Counted from the stretch's first letter, positions 1 to 10,274 are shown. The stretch is 64,000 nucleotides of DNA from Vreelandella nanhaiensis (GCF_003990185.1 NZ_RZHF01000014.1:186001-250000), one strand, 5' to 3'. The notes: generated by a model from the sequence alone, not told the origin. A program made the numbers and translations.

Positions 1-477
1 GGGCAAGGCGGTCATGGTAAAGGTAAACGAGCCCAGAGCGATGCTGGCTGGTATTAGTCGCTTGGGCACATTGGCGCGGTGAAATAGCTCGCGGCTTATG
101 GGGTAGATCGCAAAGGCCACCACGAATAGCGATACGCCGCCATAGGTCAGTACCGCACAGGCGAGCACCACGGTTAGTACCACATGGTGGGTACCCAATT
201 TGTCAACGATACCGTTGGCAATGGACTGCGCCGCACCGGAGTCCGCCATAAGCTGACCAAACAAGGCGCCGAGTAAGAATAGTGGGAAAAATTGGATAAT
301 GTAGTTTCCCAGCGCTTGCATGAATGTGTCGGTGTAAATGGGCAGTAAAAACGCCCCGTCGCCGGATAGCAGTACGGCAAGTGAGGCCATCAGAGGGGCA
401 AGTAAAAGTACCGAAATACCCCGGTAAGCCAAAAACATCAGTAACATCAGGGAAATAATAATCGCTAATGTGCCCAT
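1..477 (-). CDS. GntP-family permease, N-terminal part (runs off window edge)
   Basis: The minus strand is open from an ATG at 477 to the window edge, giving 159 residues. The protein begins MGTLAIIISLMLLM and is almost entirely hydrophobic, with several membrane segments. Stretches such as LTYGGVSLFVVAFAIYPISR and LIPASIALGSFTFTMTALP are typical of the GntP family of proton-coupled organic-acid (gluconate-type) importers. The substrate cannot be told from this part. It is divergent from the antiporter gene at 764, so the 286 bp between them should hold both promoters, though I saw no convincing pair of hexamers. Family assignment is by recognition of the sequence, not by a search. The C-terminal two thirds lie outside the window. 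Confidence 0.75.
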   Translation of the reverse strand, partial: MGTLAIIISLMLLMFLAYRGISVLLLAPLMASLAVLLSGDGAFLLPIYTDTFMQALGNYIIQFFPLFLLGALFGQLMADSGAAQSIANGIVDKLGTHHVVLTVVLACAVLTYGGVSLFVVAFAIYPISRELFHRANVPKRLIPASIALGSFTFTMTALP

Positions 478-763
478 ACCAGCTCCCAGGTAGCGAATAA
501 ATTAGCCTTATTAGAAATAGGCCGTTTTTGATACTAGGCAGTATGCTGCAGAGCAGCAATAGCGGTGTGACTAAAGTAGCAGCTTCGCATGCAGAAGCAC
601 TTAAGCGCATAAATGACTGGGTAGGCGCTTTTTATAGGCGCTATCTGCTAAAATTTGCCCCCTTCGCTTTTTAGGGCTTGTATGAAAAAGCAGGCGTTTT
701 ATACGCGGCATGAAATTCGGCTGCTTTTCCTACAAACGCTAATTACCTTTAACCGCTCTGGAA

Positions 764-2116
764 ATGTTCATGAATGCAGTCATTCTTGCAGTGCTCGTCA
801 TGGTAGTGCTGTCACTTTTACGCGTATCGGTTGTATTTGCGCTGGTCGTAGGTGCGTTGGTAGGGGGGCTGGTCGGCGGGTTGTCTCTGGATCAGACGTT
901 GGAAGCGTTCAATAACGGTGTAGGCGGGGGCGCTCAAGTCGCACTGGCTTATGCCACTCTGGGTGCTTTCGCCGTGGCAATTTCTCGCTCTGGATTGCCA
1001 GATATGCTGGCAAATCGTCTGATTACTCTGCTGGGACAAGAGGCCACTCAGATGCATCAGGCGCGGGTTAAAATGTTGCTGCTTGGCGCTGTATTGCTGG
1101 TGGCTATTTCCTCGCAAAACGCCATTCCCGTGCATATTGCGTTTATTCCCGTATTAATTCCCCCGCTATTGATCGTAATGAACCGACTACAGCTGGATCG
1201 TCGGGCGGTAGCCTGCGCGCTAACCTTCGGTTTGACTGCACCCTATATGCTATTACCCGTAGGCTTTGGGGCGATTTTCCTTAACGATATCCTGTTAGCT
1301 AATTTGAATAGCGCAGGCCAGCCGCTGGGCCTGGAGATTACGCGTAACATGGTGCCCATGGCCATGGCCATTCCGGTGGGTGGCATGGCGGTCGGTCTTG
1401 TCGTGGCGCTGCTATTCAGCTATCGCGGGCGGCGCGAGTATGCCAGCAAGGATCTGGTCACAAGCCACGCCCAGCATACGCATACGCCTGCCAAGCCGCA
1501 TATGCTCGGACTTGTCATGTCCGGCGTGGCGATTGTGGCAGCATTGGGGTTGCAGCTCTACAGTGGTTCGATGATTCTGGGTGGTCTGGTCGGGATTGGT
1601 TTGCTCTCGATGGGCGGTATCTTTAAATGGCGTGAAGCCGATGATCTGTTTACCAGCGGCATGCGTATGATGGCGCTGATCGGCTTTATCATGATTTCAG
1701 CAGCAGGATTTGCAGAAGTCATGAAAGCCACGGGCGATATTGATGCGCTGGTAACGGGTGCCTTTGAGATATTCGGCGATAACCGCGGTGTTGCTGCGCT
1801 AGTCATGCTGTTGGTGGGGCTGTTTATTACCCTGGGTATTGGTTCTTCGTTTTCAACTATTCCAATTATTGCCGCCATCTTCGTTCCGCTGGCGGTTCAA
1901 TTCGGGTTCTCGCCCATGGCGACCGTTGTGCTGGTAGGTACGGCGGCGGCTTTAGGAGATGCGGGGTCGCCAGCGTCTGACTCGACACTTGGCCCAACTG
2001 CTGGCCTTAACGTGGATGGGCAGCACGATCATATCTGGGACAGCGTTGTGCCCACATTCCTGCACTATAACCTTCCCTTGATTGCCTTTGGTTGGTTAGC
2101 GGCAATGACGCTCTGA
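764..2116 (+). CDS. Na+/H+ antiporter family (NhaC/YuiF-like) membrane transporter
   Basis: This 450-residue integral membrane protein has about ten or more hydrophobic segments. The C-terminal region carries a conserved-looking stretch, [18 protein letters not shown], near residues 400-420, typical of the Na_H_antiporter (NhaC/YuiF) superfamily. Members exchange Na+ for H+, or in some cases take up amino acids, so the substrate is uncertain. Two starts are possible, ATG at 764 or ATG at 770, separated by one codon; the ribosome-binding site is weak for both. It is transcribed alone, divergent from the GntP permease, and ends just before a bidirectional terminator. A role in sodium or pH homeostasis would fit a halophile, but that is inference from family and host. 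Confidence 0.75.
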   Translation: MFMNAVILAVLVMVVLSLLRVSVVFALVVGALVGGLVGGLSLDQTLEAFNNGVGGGAQVALAYATLGAFAVAISRSGLPDMLANRLITLLGQEATQMHQARVKMLLLGAVLLVAISSQNAIPVHIAFIPVLIPPLLIVMNRLQLDRRAVACALTFGLTAPYMLLPVGFGAIFLNDILLANLNSAGQPLGLEITRNMVPMAMAIPVGGMAVGLVVALLFSYRGRREYASKDLVTSHAQHTHTPAKPHMLGLVMSGVAIVAALGLQLYSGSMILGGLVGIGLLSMGGIFKWREADDLFTSGMRMMALIGFIMISAAGFAEVMKATGDIDALVTGAFEIFGDNRGVAALVMLLVGLFITLGIGSSFSTIPIIAAIFVPLAVQFGFSPMATVVLVGTAAALGDAGSPASDSTLGPTAGLNVDGQHDHIWDSVVPTFLHYNLPLIAFGWLAAMTL

Positions 2117-2132
2117 TGAGGCGTAGGTACTC

Positions 2133-2158
2133 AAAAGGCAGCCGTTGGCTGCCTTTTT
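2133..2158. terminator. Bidirectional intrinsic terminator
   Basis: A GGCAGCC / GGCTGCC stem with a 3-base loop is flanked by A-rich sequence on the left and a T run on the right. It lies between the convergent antiporter gene and trmJ and can serve both strands. Confidence 0.8.
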
Positions 2159-2167
2159 TGTTTGAAA

Positions 2168-2902
2168 TCATTGCCTGGGTAAGTGAGCCTCGAAGGCACT
2201 GAGCAGCCCACGCAGTAAAGAGAGTTCTTTACGGCTTGGCTGGGCACGGGCGAAAAGTGCCTGGAGCTGCTCTTCGGTACGCGCGTGTGGCTGGGTTAGA
2301 AAGCCACTTTGCTGCATCAGGCGGCTTAAATGATCCTGAAAGTGTATGAACTGCTCGCGAGTGGGTGGGGTGGCTTCCAGAGGGCGCTGGTAGGTAAAGT
2401 CATTTTCATCGTGTTGACGCCAGGCCCGATGGGTCTCGTAAGCCAGAATCTGAACCGCTTGGGAAAGATTCAGAATGCCGTATTCAGGATTGGCTGGAAT
2501 ACTCACCTGATGCGTGCAGCAGCGAATTTCATCATTAGTCAGGCCTGAGCGCTCACGGCCAAAGACAAGCGCAACCGGTGCGTCTGTCGCATTCAAGATG
2601 ACCTGCTGGACCATTTCATCCGGCTCATCAAAATGGGGCAGTGGCAGGCTACGCAATCTGGCGCTTGCGCCGACCACCTGTACGCAGTCCTGAACGGCGT
2701 CTTCAAGCGAGGTAACCACTCGTGCGTTTTCTAAAACATCGGTGGCTCCGGCTGCTAATCGGGTGGCCTCTTCGTCGGGAAAGCAGCGAGGGTTAACCAG
2801 TACCAGGTTAGTTAGCCCCATGGTTTTCATGGCACGTGCAGCCGCACCAATATTGCCAGGGTGAAAGGTTTGCACGAGCACGATACGAATATTGGAAAGC
2901 AC
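2168..2902 (-). CDS. trmJ: tRNA (cytidine/uridine-2'-O-)-methyltransferase TrmJ
   Basis: The protein has 244 residues, close to E. coli TrmJ. It is a SPOUT-class enzyme that methylates the 2'-O of nucleotide 32 in the anticodon loop of several tRNAs using S-adenosylmethionine. The N-terminal block NIRIVLVQTFHPGNIGAAAR and the knot motifs VALVFGRERSGLTNDE and IPANPEYGILNLSQAV are diagnostic. The start is GTG at 2902, giving LSNIRIVLV in register with the family; no in-frame ATG lies close upstream. It is a single gene convergent with the antiporter. I saw no clear promoter in the gap towards groEL. Confidence 0.93.
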   Translation of the reverse strand: MLSNIRIVLVQTFHPGNIGAAARAMKTMGLTNLVLVNPRCFPDEEATRLAAGATDVLENARVVTSLEDAVQDCVQVVGASARLRSLPLPHFDEPDEMVQQVILNATDAPVALVFGRERSGLTNDEIRCCTHQVSIPANPEYGILNLSQAVQILAYETHRAWRQHDENDFTYQRPLEATPPTREQFIHFQDHLSRLMQQSGFLTQPHARTEEQLQALFARAQPSRKELSLLRGLLSAFEAHLPRQ

Positions 2903-3005
2903 GGTAATGACGACCTAAAAGCGGCTTATTCAGGGCGTGAATGGTAGCACGCTTCACAACTAAAGGCGTGGGTGACACGCTATCCGCATTCAGTCCTTAA
3001 ACGAC

Positions 3006-3032
3006 AAAGACCCCGCACAAGGCGGGGTCTTT
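3006..3032 (-). terminator. groESL terminator
   Basis: A perfect AAAGACCCC / GGGGTCTTT stem lies about 40 bp downstream of the groEL stop codon. Read on the minus strand it is followed by T-rich sequence. Confidence 0.8.
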
Positions 3033-3070
3033 GAAGACGTTAAACGTCAGAGCGATAGGCTCAGGGAGCT

Positions 3071-4726
<1,656 letters not shown>

Positions 4727-4772
4727 CTAAAATCGAATTATAAAAGGTGAAAGTAAATGATTGAGGCGCTAA

Positions 4773-5066
4773 TTAGCCTTCAACGACCGCCAGAATGTCG
4801 GATTCGCTCATGATCAATACTTCTTCGCCGTCGATTTTTTGCTTCTCAACGCCGAATCCATCTTTGAAAATCACGTTGTCGCCCACTTTAACGTCTAACG
4901 GACGAACTTCACCGTTATCGAGAATGCGACCGTTACCTACTGCAAGAACTTCGCCGCGCGTGGGCTTTTCTTGTGCATTGCCTGGAAGCACGATGCCACC
5001 GGCTGTTTTCTGTTCTTCTTCCACGCGGCGGATTACGACGCGATCGTGCAAAGGACGGATTTTCAT
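4773..5066 (-). CDS. groS: Co-chaperonin GroES (Hsp10)
   Basis: The protein has 97 residues, the normal GroES length, beginning [18 protein letters not shown]. The mobile-loop region, [20 protein letters not shown], docks onto GroEL to cap the folding cavity. The frame stays open about 150 bp further upstream, but that extension is untypical. The ATG at 5066 has an AGGAG at 5076-5080 at good spacing and matches the family start. It is the first gene of the groES-groEL operon, with a sigma-32-like promoter about 155 bp upstream and a structured leader between. Confidence 0.97.
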   Translation of the reverse strand: MKIRPLHDRVVIRRVEEEQKTAGGIVLPGNAQEKPTRGEVLAVGNGRILDNGEVRPLDVKVGDNVIFKDGFGVEKQKIDGEEVLIMSESDILAVVEG

Positions 5067-5150
5067 GCTCACGTTCTCCTGAGTATCGTCAAGGCCCAAA
5101 AATGGGCTGATAGCTAAAACAAGGTTCTCGAGGGCATTGCCGCGAGAAAT

Positions 5151-5199
5151 GAAGGTTATTACCTTCGTTGTTAATGGTGGCAACCTAACAGCTGCCACC
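5151..5199 (-). promoter_or_regulatory. Two hairpins in the groES 5' leader
   Basis: Two inverted repeats lie in the presumed leader: GAAGGT/ACCTTC with a 4-base loop (5151-5166), and GGTGGCA/TGCCACC with a 10-base loop (5176-5199). Neither covers the Shine-Dalgarno at 5076-5080. A regulatory role is only a possibility. Confidence 0.3.
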
Positions 5200-5220
5200 G
5201 AGCCTGTATGCTGGTTCAAA

Positions 5221-5248
5221 AAGTGGGGGCTTTATAAACCCTTTCAAG
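5221..5248 (-). promoter_or_regulatory. Heat-shock (sigma-32) promoter for groESL
   Basis: On the minus strand, CTTGAAA (5248-5242) is followed after 13 bases by CCCCACTT (5228-5221). This closely matches the known sigma-32 consensus CTTGAAA-N11-16-CCCCATNT, and it sits upstream of a heat-shock operon. No CIRCE element (HrcA operator) is visible. Confidence 0.8.
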
Positions 5249-5301
5249 GGGGTGGGCGTGAAAAAATGTTTTTTTTGTTCGATTTTAAAGACTAGCCAGC
5301 A

Positions 5302-5808
5302 TCAATGACGCCTTGGTGTGTCATCCCGACTGATGAAATCACCTTCAATGGCTTCATCATCAGTATTAGTGCCCGGCTTGGCCTGATTGCTTTGTTGATA
5401 GTGAGCCCCTTGCCGGTAGCGGGTGCTTCCATGAGTACCTGGCTGGGCATTGGCACCGGTTTTCAGGCCAAGCCAAATCAACGCTTTGTAGAGAAGTTGT
5501 CGTGCACTGGGCAACAGACAGGCAATGCCTAACAGGTCGGATAGAAACCCGGGCGCCATCAGCAAGGCGCCGCCAAAGATAAGTGCCGCACCGGTTAGCA
5601 GTTCCTGAGAGGGGATTTCACCTGCCTTCATGCGCTGGCGGGCACGGGCGAAAGTGGAGACACCTTCTTTGCGAATAAGGTGTAGACCAATCACGCCGGT
5701 AGCCAGTACAAGTAGTAGCGTAGTGAGTAAGCCTATTTGACTCCCTATTGAAAAAAGCAGTATGAAGTCGAGCAGGGTAAATATAGAAATAAATATCAGA
5801 ATAGGCAT
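5302..5808 (-). CDS. fxsA: FxsA family membrane protein
   Basis: The protein has 168 residues. FxsA is an inner-membrane protein whose overproduction in E. coli relieves exclusion of phage T7 by the F plasmid; its normal role is unknown. The N-terminal half has three hydrophobic segments with the family core ALIFGGALLMAPGFLSDLLG; the C-terminal tail is polar and probably cytoplasmic. I chose the ATG at 5808, which has GGAG six bases upstream, over the ATG at 5820, which would add four residues. It lies upstream of groES on the same strand but is separated from it by the groES promoter. In E. coli fxsA is also near groESL. Confidence 0.85.
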   Translation of the reverse strand: MPILIFISIFTLLDFILLFSIGSQIGLLTTLLLVLATGVIGLHLIRKEGVSTFARARQRMKAGEIPSQELLTGAALIFGGALLMAPGFLSDLLGIACLLPSARQLLYKALIWLGLKTGANAQPGTHGSTRYRQGAHYQQSNQAKPGTNTDDEAIEGDFISRDDTPRRH

Positions 5809-5989
5809 GACGGGCTCCATAACAGGCGTAATGGCTAATTATTGTGACAAACATGAAAAAAACAAGCGGCTGCTGGTATCGGCTCATAAATTTAACGGCA
5901 GATCAGTAGTTTGAGTTCGCGTGTTTGTATGGGAGGCGATATTCAATATGGCCGTTAATAGAGAACACAAGTGGCCTGTAAAAAAGTGA

Positions 5990-6220
5990 CCGAGACCTAG
6001 CACAAGAGGAGATGGCGATGCAGTTACGGTAGCGCCCGGTTTTGTGACTACCGACATGACGGCCTCCATGCGTCCGGATATGCTGGAGCGAATTGCAGAA
6101 AGCGTACCGTTAGAGCGATTGGGGGAGCCTGGGGATATTGCCAAGAGCGTCGCATTTATTTTCGATAACGATTATTTCAGTGCGCGTATTATCGAATGCG
6201 ATGGCGGTTTGCGGCTCTAG
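5990..6220 (+). pseudogene. Remnant of a short-chain dehydrogenase/reductase (C-terminal end)
   Basis: One plus-strand frame, open from 5990 to a TAG at 6218-6220, encodes the recognisable last ~65 residues of an SDR (FabG-like) enzyme: VAPGFVTTDM (6029-6058), then LERLGEPGDIAKSVAFIF, then CDGGLRL at the end. In intact SDRs of about 245 residues this follows the catalytic Tyr-x-x-x-Lys and makes up the PGxxxT loop and C-terminal strand. The Rossmann fold, the Asn-Ser-Tyr-Lys residues and a credible start are all absent, and the preceding sequence is not SDR-like. A plausible terminator follows. I infer a decayed gene left by deletion, with no function. Confidence 0.75.
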
Positions 6221-6248
6221 AGGAGATAGCAGGGCGTTTAATATGGCG

Positions 6249-6286
6249 AGCCAGGTTAAAACGCTAGCTCGCGTTGGCTGTTTTTT
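6249..6286 (+). terminator. Terminator after the SDR remnant
   Basis: An AGCC...GGCT outer stem with an AACGC/GCGTT inner stem is followed by six Ts. It lies about 30 bp after the stop codon of the dehydrogenase remnant and probably belonged to that gene. Confidence 0.55.
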
Positions 6287-6316
6287 AAAAACCGAAGCCG
6301 TCTTTAAAAACCGAAG
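6284..6316. repeat. 14-bp tandem direct repeat at the 3' end of the outer-membrane gene
   Basis: TTTAAAAACCGAAG occurs at 6284-6297 and 6303-6316. The second copy overlaps the last codons and stop of the minus-strand gene ending at 6304, so the end of that gene (Phe-Gly-Phe-stop) is duplicated just beyond it. This fits a 19-bp slippage duplication. Confidence 0.7.
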
Positions 6317-7299
6317 TAATCACGATTAATTTCACGTTGGAAATACATCTCAAGACGTAGCGTCATTGCCCAGCGTGGGTCGTAGCTAACCTCGCGTTGA
6401 AAGTGAAGTTCAGGAATGACATCAGCAAATAAAATGCCTTTGTGAATATCACGACGGTAGCGTGTCTGGAGATAGTAGTTCGTCATGCGCGGGTTGGATA
6501 CGCTTTCGCCAAGAGCGATGACTGAATAACGCAGCGCGCTACGCTTATTGAGACGTTGGTTAAGTTCAGCAATTTCGCTGTACTCAAGCGTATCCTCCTC
6601 TTCCCGCCATTGAACGGTACTGATAAAGCGCAGGTGCCGGTTTTCAGAAAGCGGGCGGCCAATGTCCCATTCGGTGCGCGCTGAGTAACCTTCATTGTTG
6701 AACCAGGAGAGCCGGTTGAATGATTCAAGCTGCCATGGACCATCGCCAATATCCCACAAACGTTCGCTGGTAAAGCGCACATAAGGGTCAAGCGGCAGGC
6801 GTAGACGAACACCAGCGCCGATGCGGTTGCTCCAGTTTTCACGCTTGTCACGACTTTCAAGCCAGTCTAGACCGAAGGTAGAGTTACGGCGGTTGCGCTG
6901 ATCGTTATACAGGCGGCCAGAGCCTTGATCGGCCAATGTTCCCTGGGTCTCCTCGGGGTCACTTTCAATGACTAAACGCAAGCGTTCCTCGGTCGTAGGT
7001 AGATCAATTCGGTAACGGACGCTAACGTCGCCTCCCACACCGTCACCTTCCATCCAGTCGATTTCCTGCCCCAGGCGTAGGTAAGACTCATTATTCACAG
7101 AATTGTCGTAATGCTCTCCACCAAAGAATGAGTCAATATTGCGTGAGGTGTTGTCTACCCAGTTGCCAACATTTGCACGAAATGGCTCAACTTGCTCTTC
7201 AGCCCAATCGGGTAGGTCACTATCTTCTTCTTCGGCGTTAGCTTGCACCGCAAGTAATGTCAGTGTTCCCAGGCAGGCCAGCGCAAAGAGCTGTCTCAT
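6304..7299 (-). CDS. Probable outer-membrane beta-barrel protein of unknown function
   Basis: The protein has 331 residues from the ATG at 7299. That start gives a clear signal peptide (MRQLFALACLGTLTLLAVQA, cleavage near NAEEE) and has a GGGA upstream; the frame extends 22 codons further to 7365 without giving a better start. The mature part is acidic, then shows alternating aromatic/hydrophobic strands (for example VSVRYRIDL, IGAGVRLRLPLD, LRFISTVQW, MTLRLEMYFQ) and ends in Phe, as outer-membrane barrels do. I do not recognise a named family. It follows the membrane-anchored gene at 7343-7972 by 43 bp, so the two are probably one operon serving the envelope. Confidence 0.7.
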   Translation of the reverse strand: MRQLFALACLGTLTLLAVQANAEEEDSDLPDWAEEQVEPFRANVGNWVDNTSRNIDSFFGGEHYDNSVNNESYLRLGQEIDWMEGDGVGGDVSVRYRIDLPTTEERLRLVIESDPEETQGTLADQGSGRLYNDQRNRRNSTFGLDWLESRDKRENWSNRIGAGVRLRLPLDPYVRFTSERLWDIGDGPWQLESFNRLSWFNNEGYSARTEWDIGRPLSENRHLRFISTVQWREEEDTLEYSEIAELNQRLNKRSALRYSVIALGESVSNPRMTNYYLQTRYRRDIHKGILFADVIPELHFQREVSYDPRWAMTLRLEMYFQREINRDYFGF

Positions 7300-7342
7300 A
7301 TCGTTATCCCAATATAAATTATTAAAATTATGCGAAGCTAGG

Positions 7343-7972
7343 TTAAGGAGCTTTATGTATTTCAATATCTTTTGCCCACTTTAACACGCGCTTACGATCA
7401 CGTCGGCTGTTCATGCGGTGGGTATCTGCGTGAATGGGGCTTAGTTGGCGTACGGGGTCGGCCTGATAATTCATATAAAAACTGCGCGTAGCGCCGGTAG
7501 GCATATCTTCTGAGCCATAAATAGCTATCACGCGTATTTCCAGCTGAAGGTCAGGTTGTTTGATCACGTCATCCTTAATATCCCAATGCTCCGTTAGTCG
7601 TTTCAGAATCGATGCAAAAGATTGAATATGGATGTAATTACCTGAGCCAAGCGGTCCTTGATGCGTGCGATAAGCAACCTCGTCTTCTTCATCGCCTTGC
7701 TGTTGATATTCCACAATATCGAGCTCATAGCTTCGCTCTGGGGTGTGAAGTACGGCGACAAGGTGCTGAATGTAAATGGCTTCGTTGCTCATGTTGCTGA
7801 CCAGGCAAAGTGCGTCCAGGCCGACACCTTTGCCTCGATTGATGATAATTCGTGGCCGCCGCTGGCGTGCGTAACCGTTATAAAGCAGTTGTGCGTAGAA
7901 CATCCATACAAAGAGGGTAAGGATACTGCCAATGGCAGAAATTGCTTGCGCGTTCTCGTTGAGCCATTCCAT
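7343..7972 (-). CDS. Membrane-anchored protein of unknown function
   Basis: The protein has 209 residues. One transmembrane segment lies near the N-terminus (AISAIGSILTLFVWMFYAQL, about residues 9-28), followed by a basic patch (RQRRPRIIINRG) and a soluble, probably cytoplasmic domain with beta-strand-like stretches, ending in a basic tail. The ATG at 7972 is preferred over the TTG at 7990 because AAGGA lies eight bases upstream. It is placed between tRNA-Leu and the outer-membrane gene, and is probably cotranscribed with the latter. I do not recognise the family and assign no function. Confidence 0.65.
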   Translation of the reverse strand: MEWLNENAQAISAIGSILTLFVWMFYAQLLYNGYARQRRPRIIINRGKGVGLDALCLVSNMSNEAIYIQHLVAVLHTPERSYELDIVEYQQQGDEEDEVAYRTHQGPLGSGNYIHIQSFASILKRLTEHWDIKDDVIKQPDLQLEIRVIAIYGSEDMPTGATRSFYMNYQADPVRQLSPIHADTHRMNSRRDRKRVLKWAKDIEIHKAP

Positions 7973-8076
7973 CGTTGAGATCCTTCTCAAGGAAAAGTGG
8001 CAATTGATAAGTAGCTAACGTAGCTTAAAGATTGAGAAAAGTCAGCTATTTGAAACAGCTGATGAATTGCGGGCAT

Positions 8077-8107
8077 AAAAAAATCGGTAAGCAGATGCCG
8101 ACCGATT
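8077..8107 (-). terminator. tRNA-Leu terminator
   Basis: An AATCGGT/ACCGATT stem, followed on the minus strand by seven Ts, lies about 40 bp downstream of the tRNA-Leu 3' end. It would end the tRNA transcript before the gene at 7972. Confidence 0.75.
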
Positions 8108-8145
8108 GATATGAAGGTAAATAATTTAAAGATAAAGCCTAAAAT

Positions 8146-8230
8146 TGGTGCGGATGGGGAGACTCGAACTCCCACACCTTACGGCACTAGAACCTAAATC
8201 TAGCGTGTCTACCAATTCCACCACATCCGC
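8146..8230 (-). tRNA. tRNA-Leu (anticodon UAG)
   Basis: The 85-nt cloverleaf includes an encoded CCA at 8148-8146. The acceptor arms are GCGGATG and CATCCGC. The anticodon arm CTAGA / TCTAG encloses the loop TTTAGGT, giving UAG. The long class II variable arm expected for leucine tRNA is present. It is transcribed alone and followed by a terminator. Confidence 0.95.
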
Positions 8231-8318
8231 AGAAGACGAGTCGTATATTATCAACTTAGTGGTAAATGTCAATGGCTTTGTGCAACATGCCAGTAAAATC
8301 CGCTCATGGGGGAGACGT

Positions 8319-9026
8319 ATGTGGGAATTGCCTGGATGGCAACAAGCCCATCATCGCTTGCGCAAGTCGCTGCCAGGGTATTGCGCATTCTGTTTAGCGC
8401 CCGCGCAGCTTGGGCAGGGTTGGTGCAGTACCTGTTTCACCGAATTACCCTGGAATATCCAATGTTGCGAACAGTGTGCTGAGCCGGTAAGCCAGAAAGC
8501 CCAGCGTTTATGCGGGCGCTGCTTAAACGAAGAACCCGCACTAACATGCACCCAAGCTAATTTGCTTTATCAGTCACCCATTAAAGAGCTGGTGCACGAC
8601 TTTAAATTCAATGCGTCGTCCCGGGCTGGCATGCTGCTGGCTGAGCTAATGTTAACCAAGATGCCTTCTCAGCTAGGCACTGCATTATTGGCGGTTCCCA
8701 TGCACCCGCAAAGAGCGCGTGAACGGGGATTTAATCAGGCCCAATGGTTGGCAGAACAATTATCCCGGCGCACCGGTCTGCCACTTATACGTGCCAAATG
8801 CCAAAAGTTGGCCGCCTCGCAACGTACCTTGAATCGGCGCGAACGTGTCGCCAATTTACACGGCGCTTTTAGCCTGACTGGCCCGCTACCGGCGCATATA
8901 ACCCTCATCGATGATGTCGTCACGACAGGAGCAACCGGCAATGCGCTGGCAGCTGTTGCCCGACAATCGGGTGCCGAGCGTGTTGATATGTGGGCTGTGG
9001 CGAGAACGCCTCTGGGAAATAATTGA
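8319..9026 (+). CDS. comF: ComF family protein (phosphoribosyltransferase-like)
   Basis: The protein has 235 residues. The N-terminal zinc-ribbon region carries CxxC pairs (Cys22/25, 36/39, 50/53, 65/68). The C-terminal type I phosphoribosyltransferase-like domain has the PRPP-loop motif LIDDVVTTGAT around residues 196-206. ComF/GntX proteins support DNA uptake in naturally competent bacteria; the biochemical activity is not settled. The open frame runs 58 codons upstream through the tRNA-Leu gene, but the ATG at 8319, just after GGGGGAG, is the credible start. It lies 33 bp ahead of srkA, so the two probably share a transcript. Confidence 0.88.
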   Translation: MWELPGWQQAHHRLRKSLPGYCAFCLAPAQLGQGWCSTCFTELPWNIQCCEQCAEPVSQKAQRLCGRCLNEEPALTCTQANLLYQSPIKELVHDFKFNASSRAGMLLAELMLTKMPSQLGTALLAVPMHPQRARERGFNQAQWLAEQLSRRTGLPLIRAKCQKLAASQRTLNRRERVANLHGAFSLTGPLPAHITLIDDVVTTGATGNALAAVARQSGAERVDMWAVARTPLGNN

Positions 9027-9059
9027 TAAGATGGGCGTTTGGTTATTAAGGAGTGGTTA

Positions 9060-10034
9060 ATGGCACATCTTTTCAGTGCACTTTCACCCGATATGGTCAT
9101 GTCGGCTGCCGAGTCAGTTGATATCTGGCCGGCTGGTGAGCCTTTTGCCCTTAACAGTTATGAAAATCGCGTGCTGATGTTTCGTGATGACGATTCGCGC
9201 CGCTGGGTGATCAAGTTCTACCGCCCAGAGCGTTGGACGGATGCCGCCATTCAGGAAGAACATGATTTTTTACATGAGCTTGAGCAGGCGGGCGTGCCGG
9301 TGGTGTCGCCTTGGCGCAATGGAGAAGGCCAGTCGCTGCATCATTATCAGGCGTTTCGGTTTGCGCTGTTTCCTCAGTATGTAGGCCAGGCGCCGGAGCT
9401 GGATAATCCGGCACACCTGTATGCGCTTGGCGAAGTGCTGGGGCGGCTGCATAAGGTTTCCCACCGTAAGACGTTTGCGCATCGTGCGAGCCTGGAGCTT
9501 GCCAGCGGCATTGAAAACGCCGAGCAGCGTGTGCTGGAAAGCCAGTGGTTGGATAAATTCCAGCGCCGCGCCTATGCATCAGTGATTCAGAAGCTGCAGT
9601 GCCTGCTGGCCTCTAAAACGCTGGATAAAGCATCGCTAATTCGTTGCCACGGCGATTGTCATCTGGGTAACGTGCTGGGGCGCGATGAGCAGTTTTCGCT
9701 GGTTGACTTTGATGACTGCCTGATGGCGCCAGCCATTCAGGATGTCTGGATGCTGCTGCCGACCGATGAACCGAATGGGTGGAGGGCGCAGCTAAGTGAA
9801 ATCAGCGAAGGGTATGAGGAGTCGCTCGCGTTTCCTCATGAACAGATGTCCTTGATTGAGCCGTTACGCGCCTATCGGCTGATTCGCCATAGCGCTTGGC
9901 TGGTTTCTCGCTGGGACGACCCAGCCTTTCCTCGGGCTTTTCCTTGGATGGCAGAGAGCGGTTATTGGGACCAGCATATTCGCCAGTTGGAGCAGCAGTG
10001 TTTACAGTTGGAGCGGCCTATTTGGCTGGCGTGA
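9060..10034 (+). CDS. srkA: Stress response serine/threonine kinase SrkA (YihE family)
   Basis: The protein has 324 residues, near the E. coli length. SrkA is a eukaryote-like, aminoglycoside-phosphotransferase-fold kinase that protects cells from envelope and oxidative stress. The catalytic loop RCHGDCHLGNV and the metal-binding VDFDDC are intact. The N-terminal region (VIKFYRPERWTDAAIQEEH) has the expected ATP-site lysine and glutamate. AAGGAG at 9048-9053 selects the ATG at 9060 over an upstream in-frame start at 9039. In E. coli srkA sits by dsbA; here it follows comF. Confidence 0.9.
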   Translation: MAHLFSALSPDMVMSAAESVDIWPAGEPFALNSYENRVLMFRDDDSRRWVIKFYRPERWTDAAIQEEHDFLHELEQAGVPVVSPWRNGEGQSLHHYQAFRFALFPQYVGQAPELDNPAHLYALGEVLGRLHKVSHRKTFAHRASLELASGIENAEQRVLESQWLDKFQRRAYASVIQKLQCLLASKTLDKASLIRCHGDCHLGNVLGRDEQFSLVDFDDCLMAPAIQDVWMLLPTDEPNGWRAQLSEISEGYEESLAFPHEQMSLIEPLRAYRLIRHSAWLVSRWDDPAFPRAFPWMAESGYWDQHIRQLEQQCLQLERPIWLA

Positions 10035-10274
10035 TACTCAATGTTTGAAAAGGGTTAGTAACGCTGCCACGAAGCCTTTAGGTGCGTTAAAATGTTCTTA
10101 ACCATTGTTTTAAAGAATTCCATAACGTTATATAAGTCTTTTATTGGCTGGTTATGCCATCTGTGAAATAAAGGCTTAGGCACTGTTTATAAGGTTGTTC
10201 AACTTGTACGTCCGGGTTGCTGTAAAAAGCCAATAGCCTGTGTTCACGTTGTCACCGTTTTAATGAGGCTTACT

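Noticed and set aside
4773-5219. 148-residue extended GroES
   Set aside because: The 51 extra residues are not GroES-like, and a strong ribosome-binding site marks the start at 5066.
5884-6144. 86-codon minus-strand frame opposite the SDR remnant
   Set aside because: It is antisense to the recognisable dehydrogenase remnant and has no motif.
8145-8318. Upstream extension of the comF frame through tRNA-Leu
   Set aside because: It runs across a clear tRNA gene, and a good start with GGGGGAG exists at 8319.
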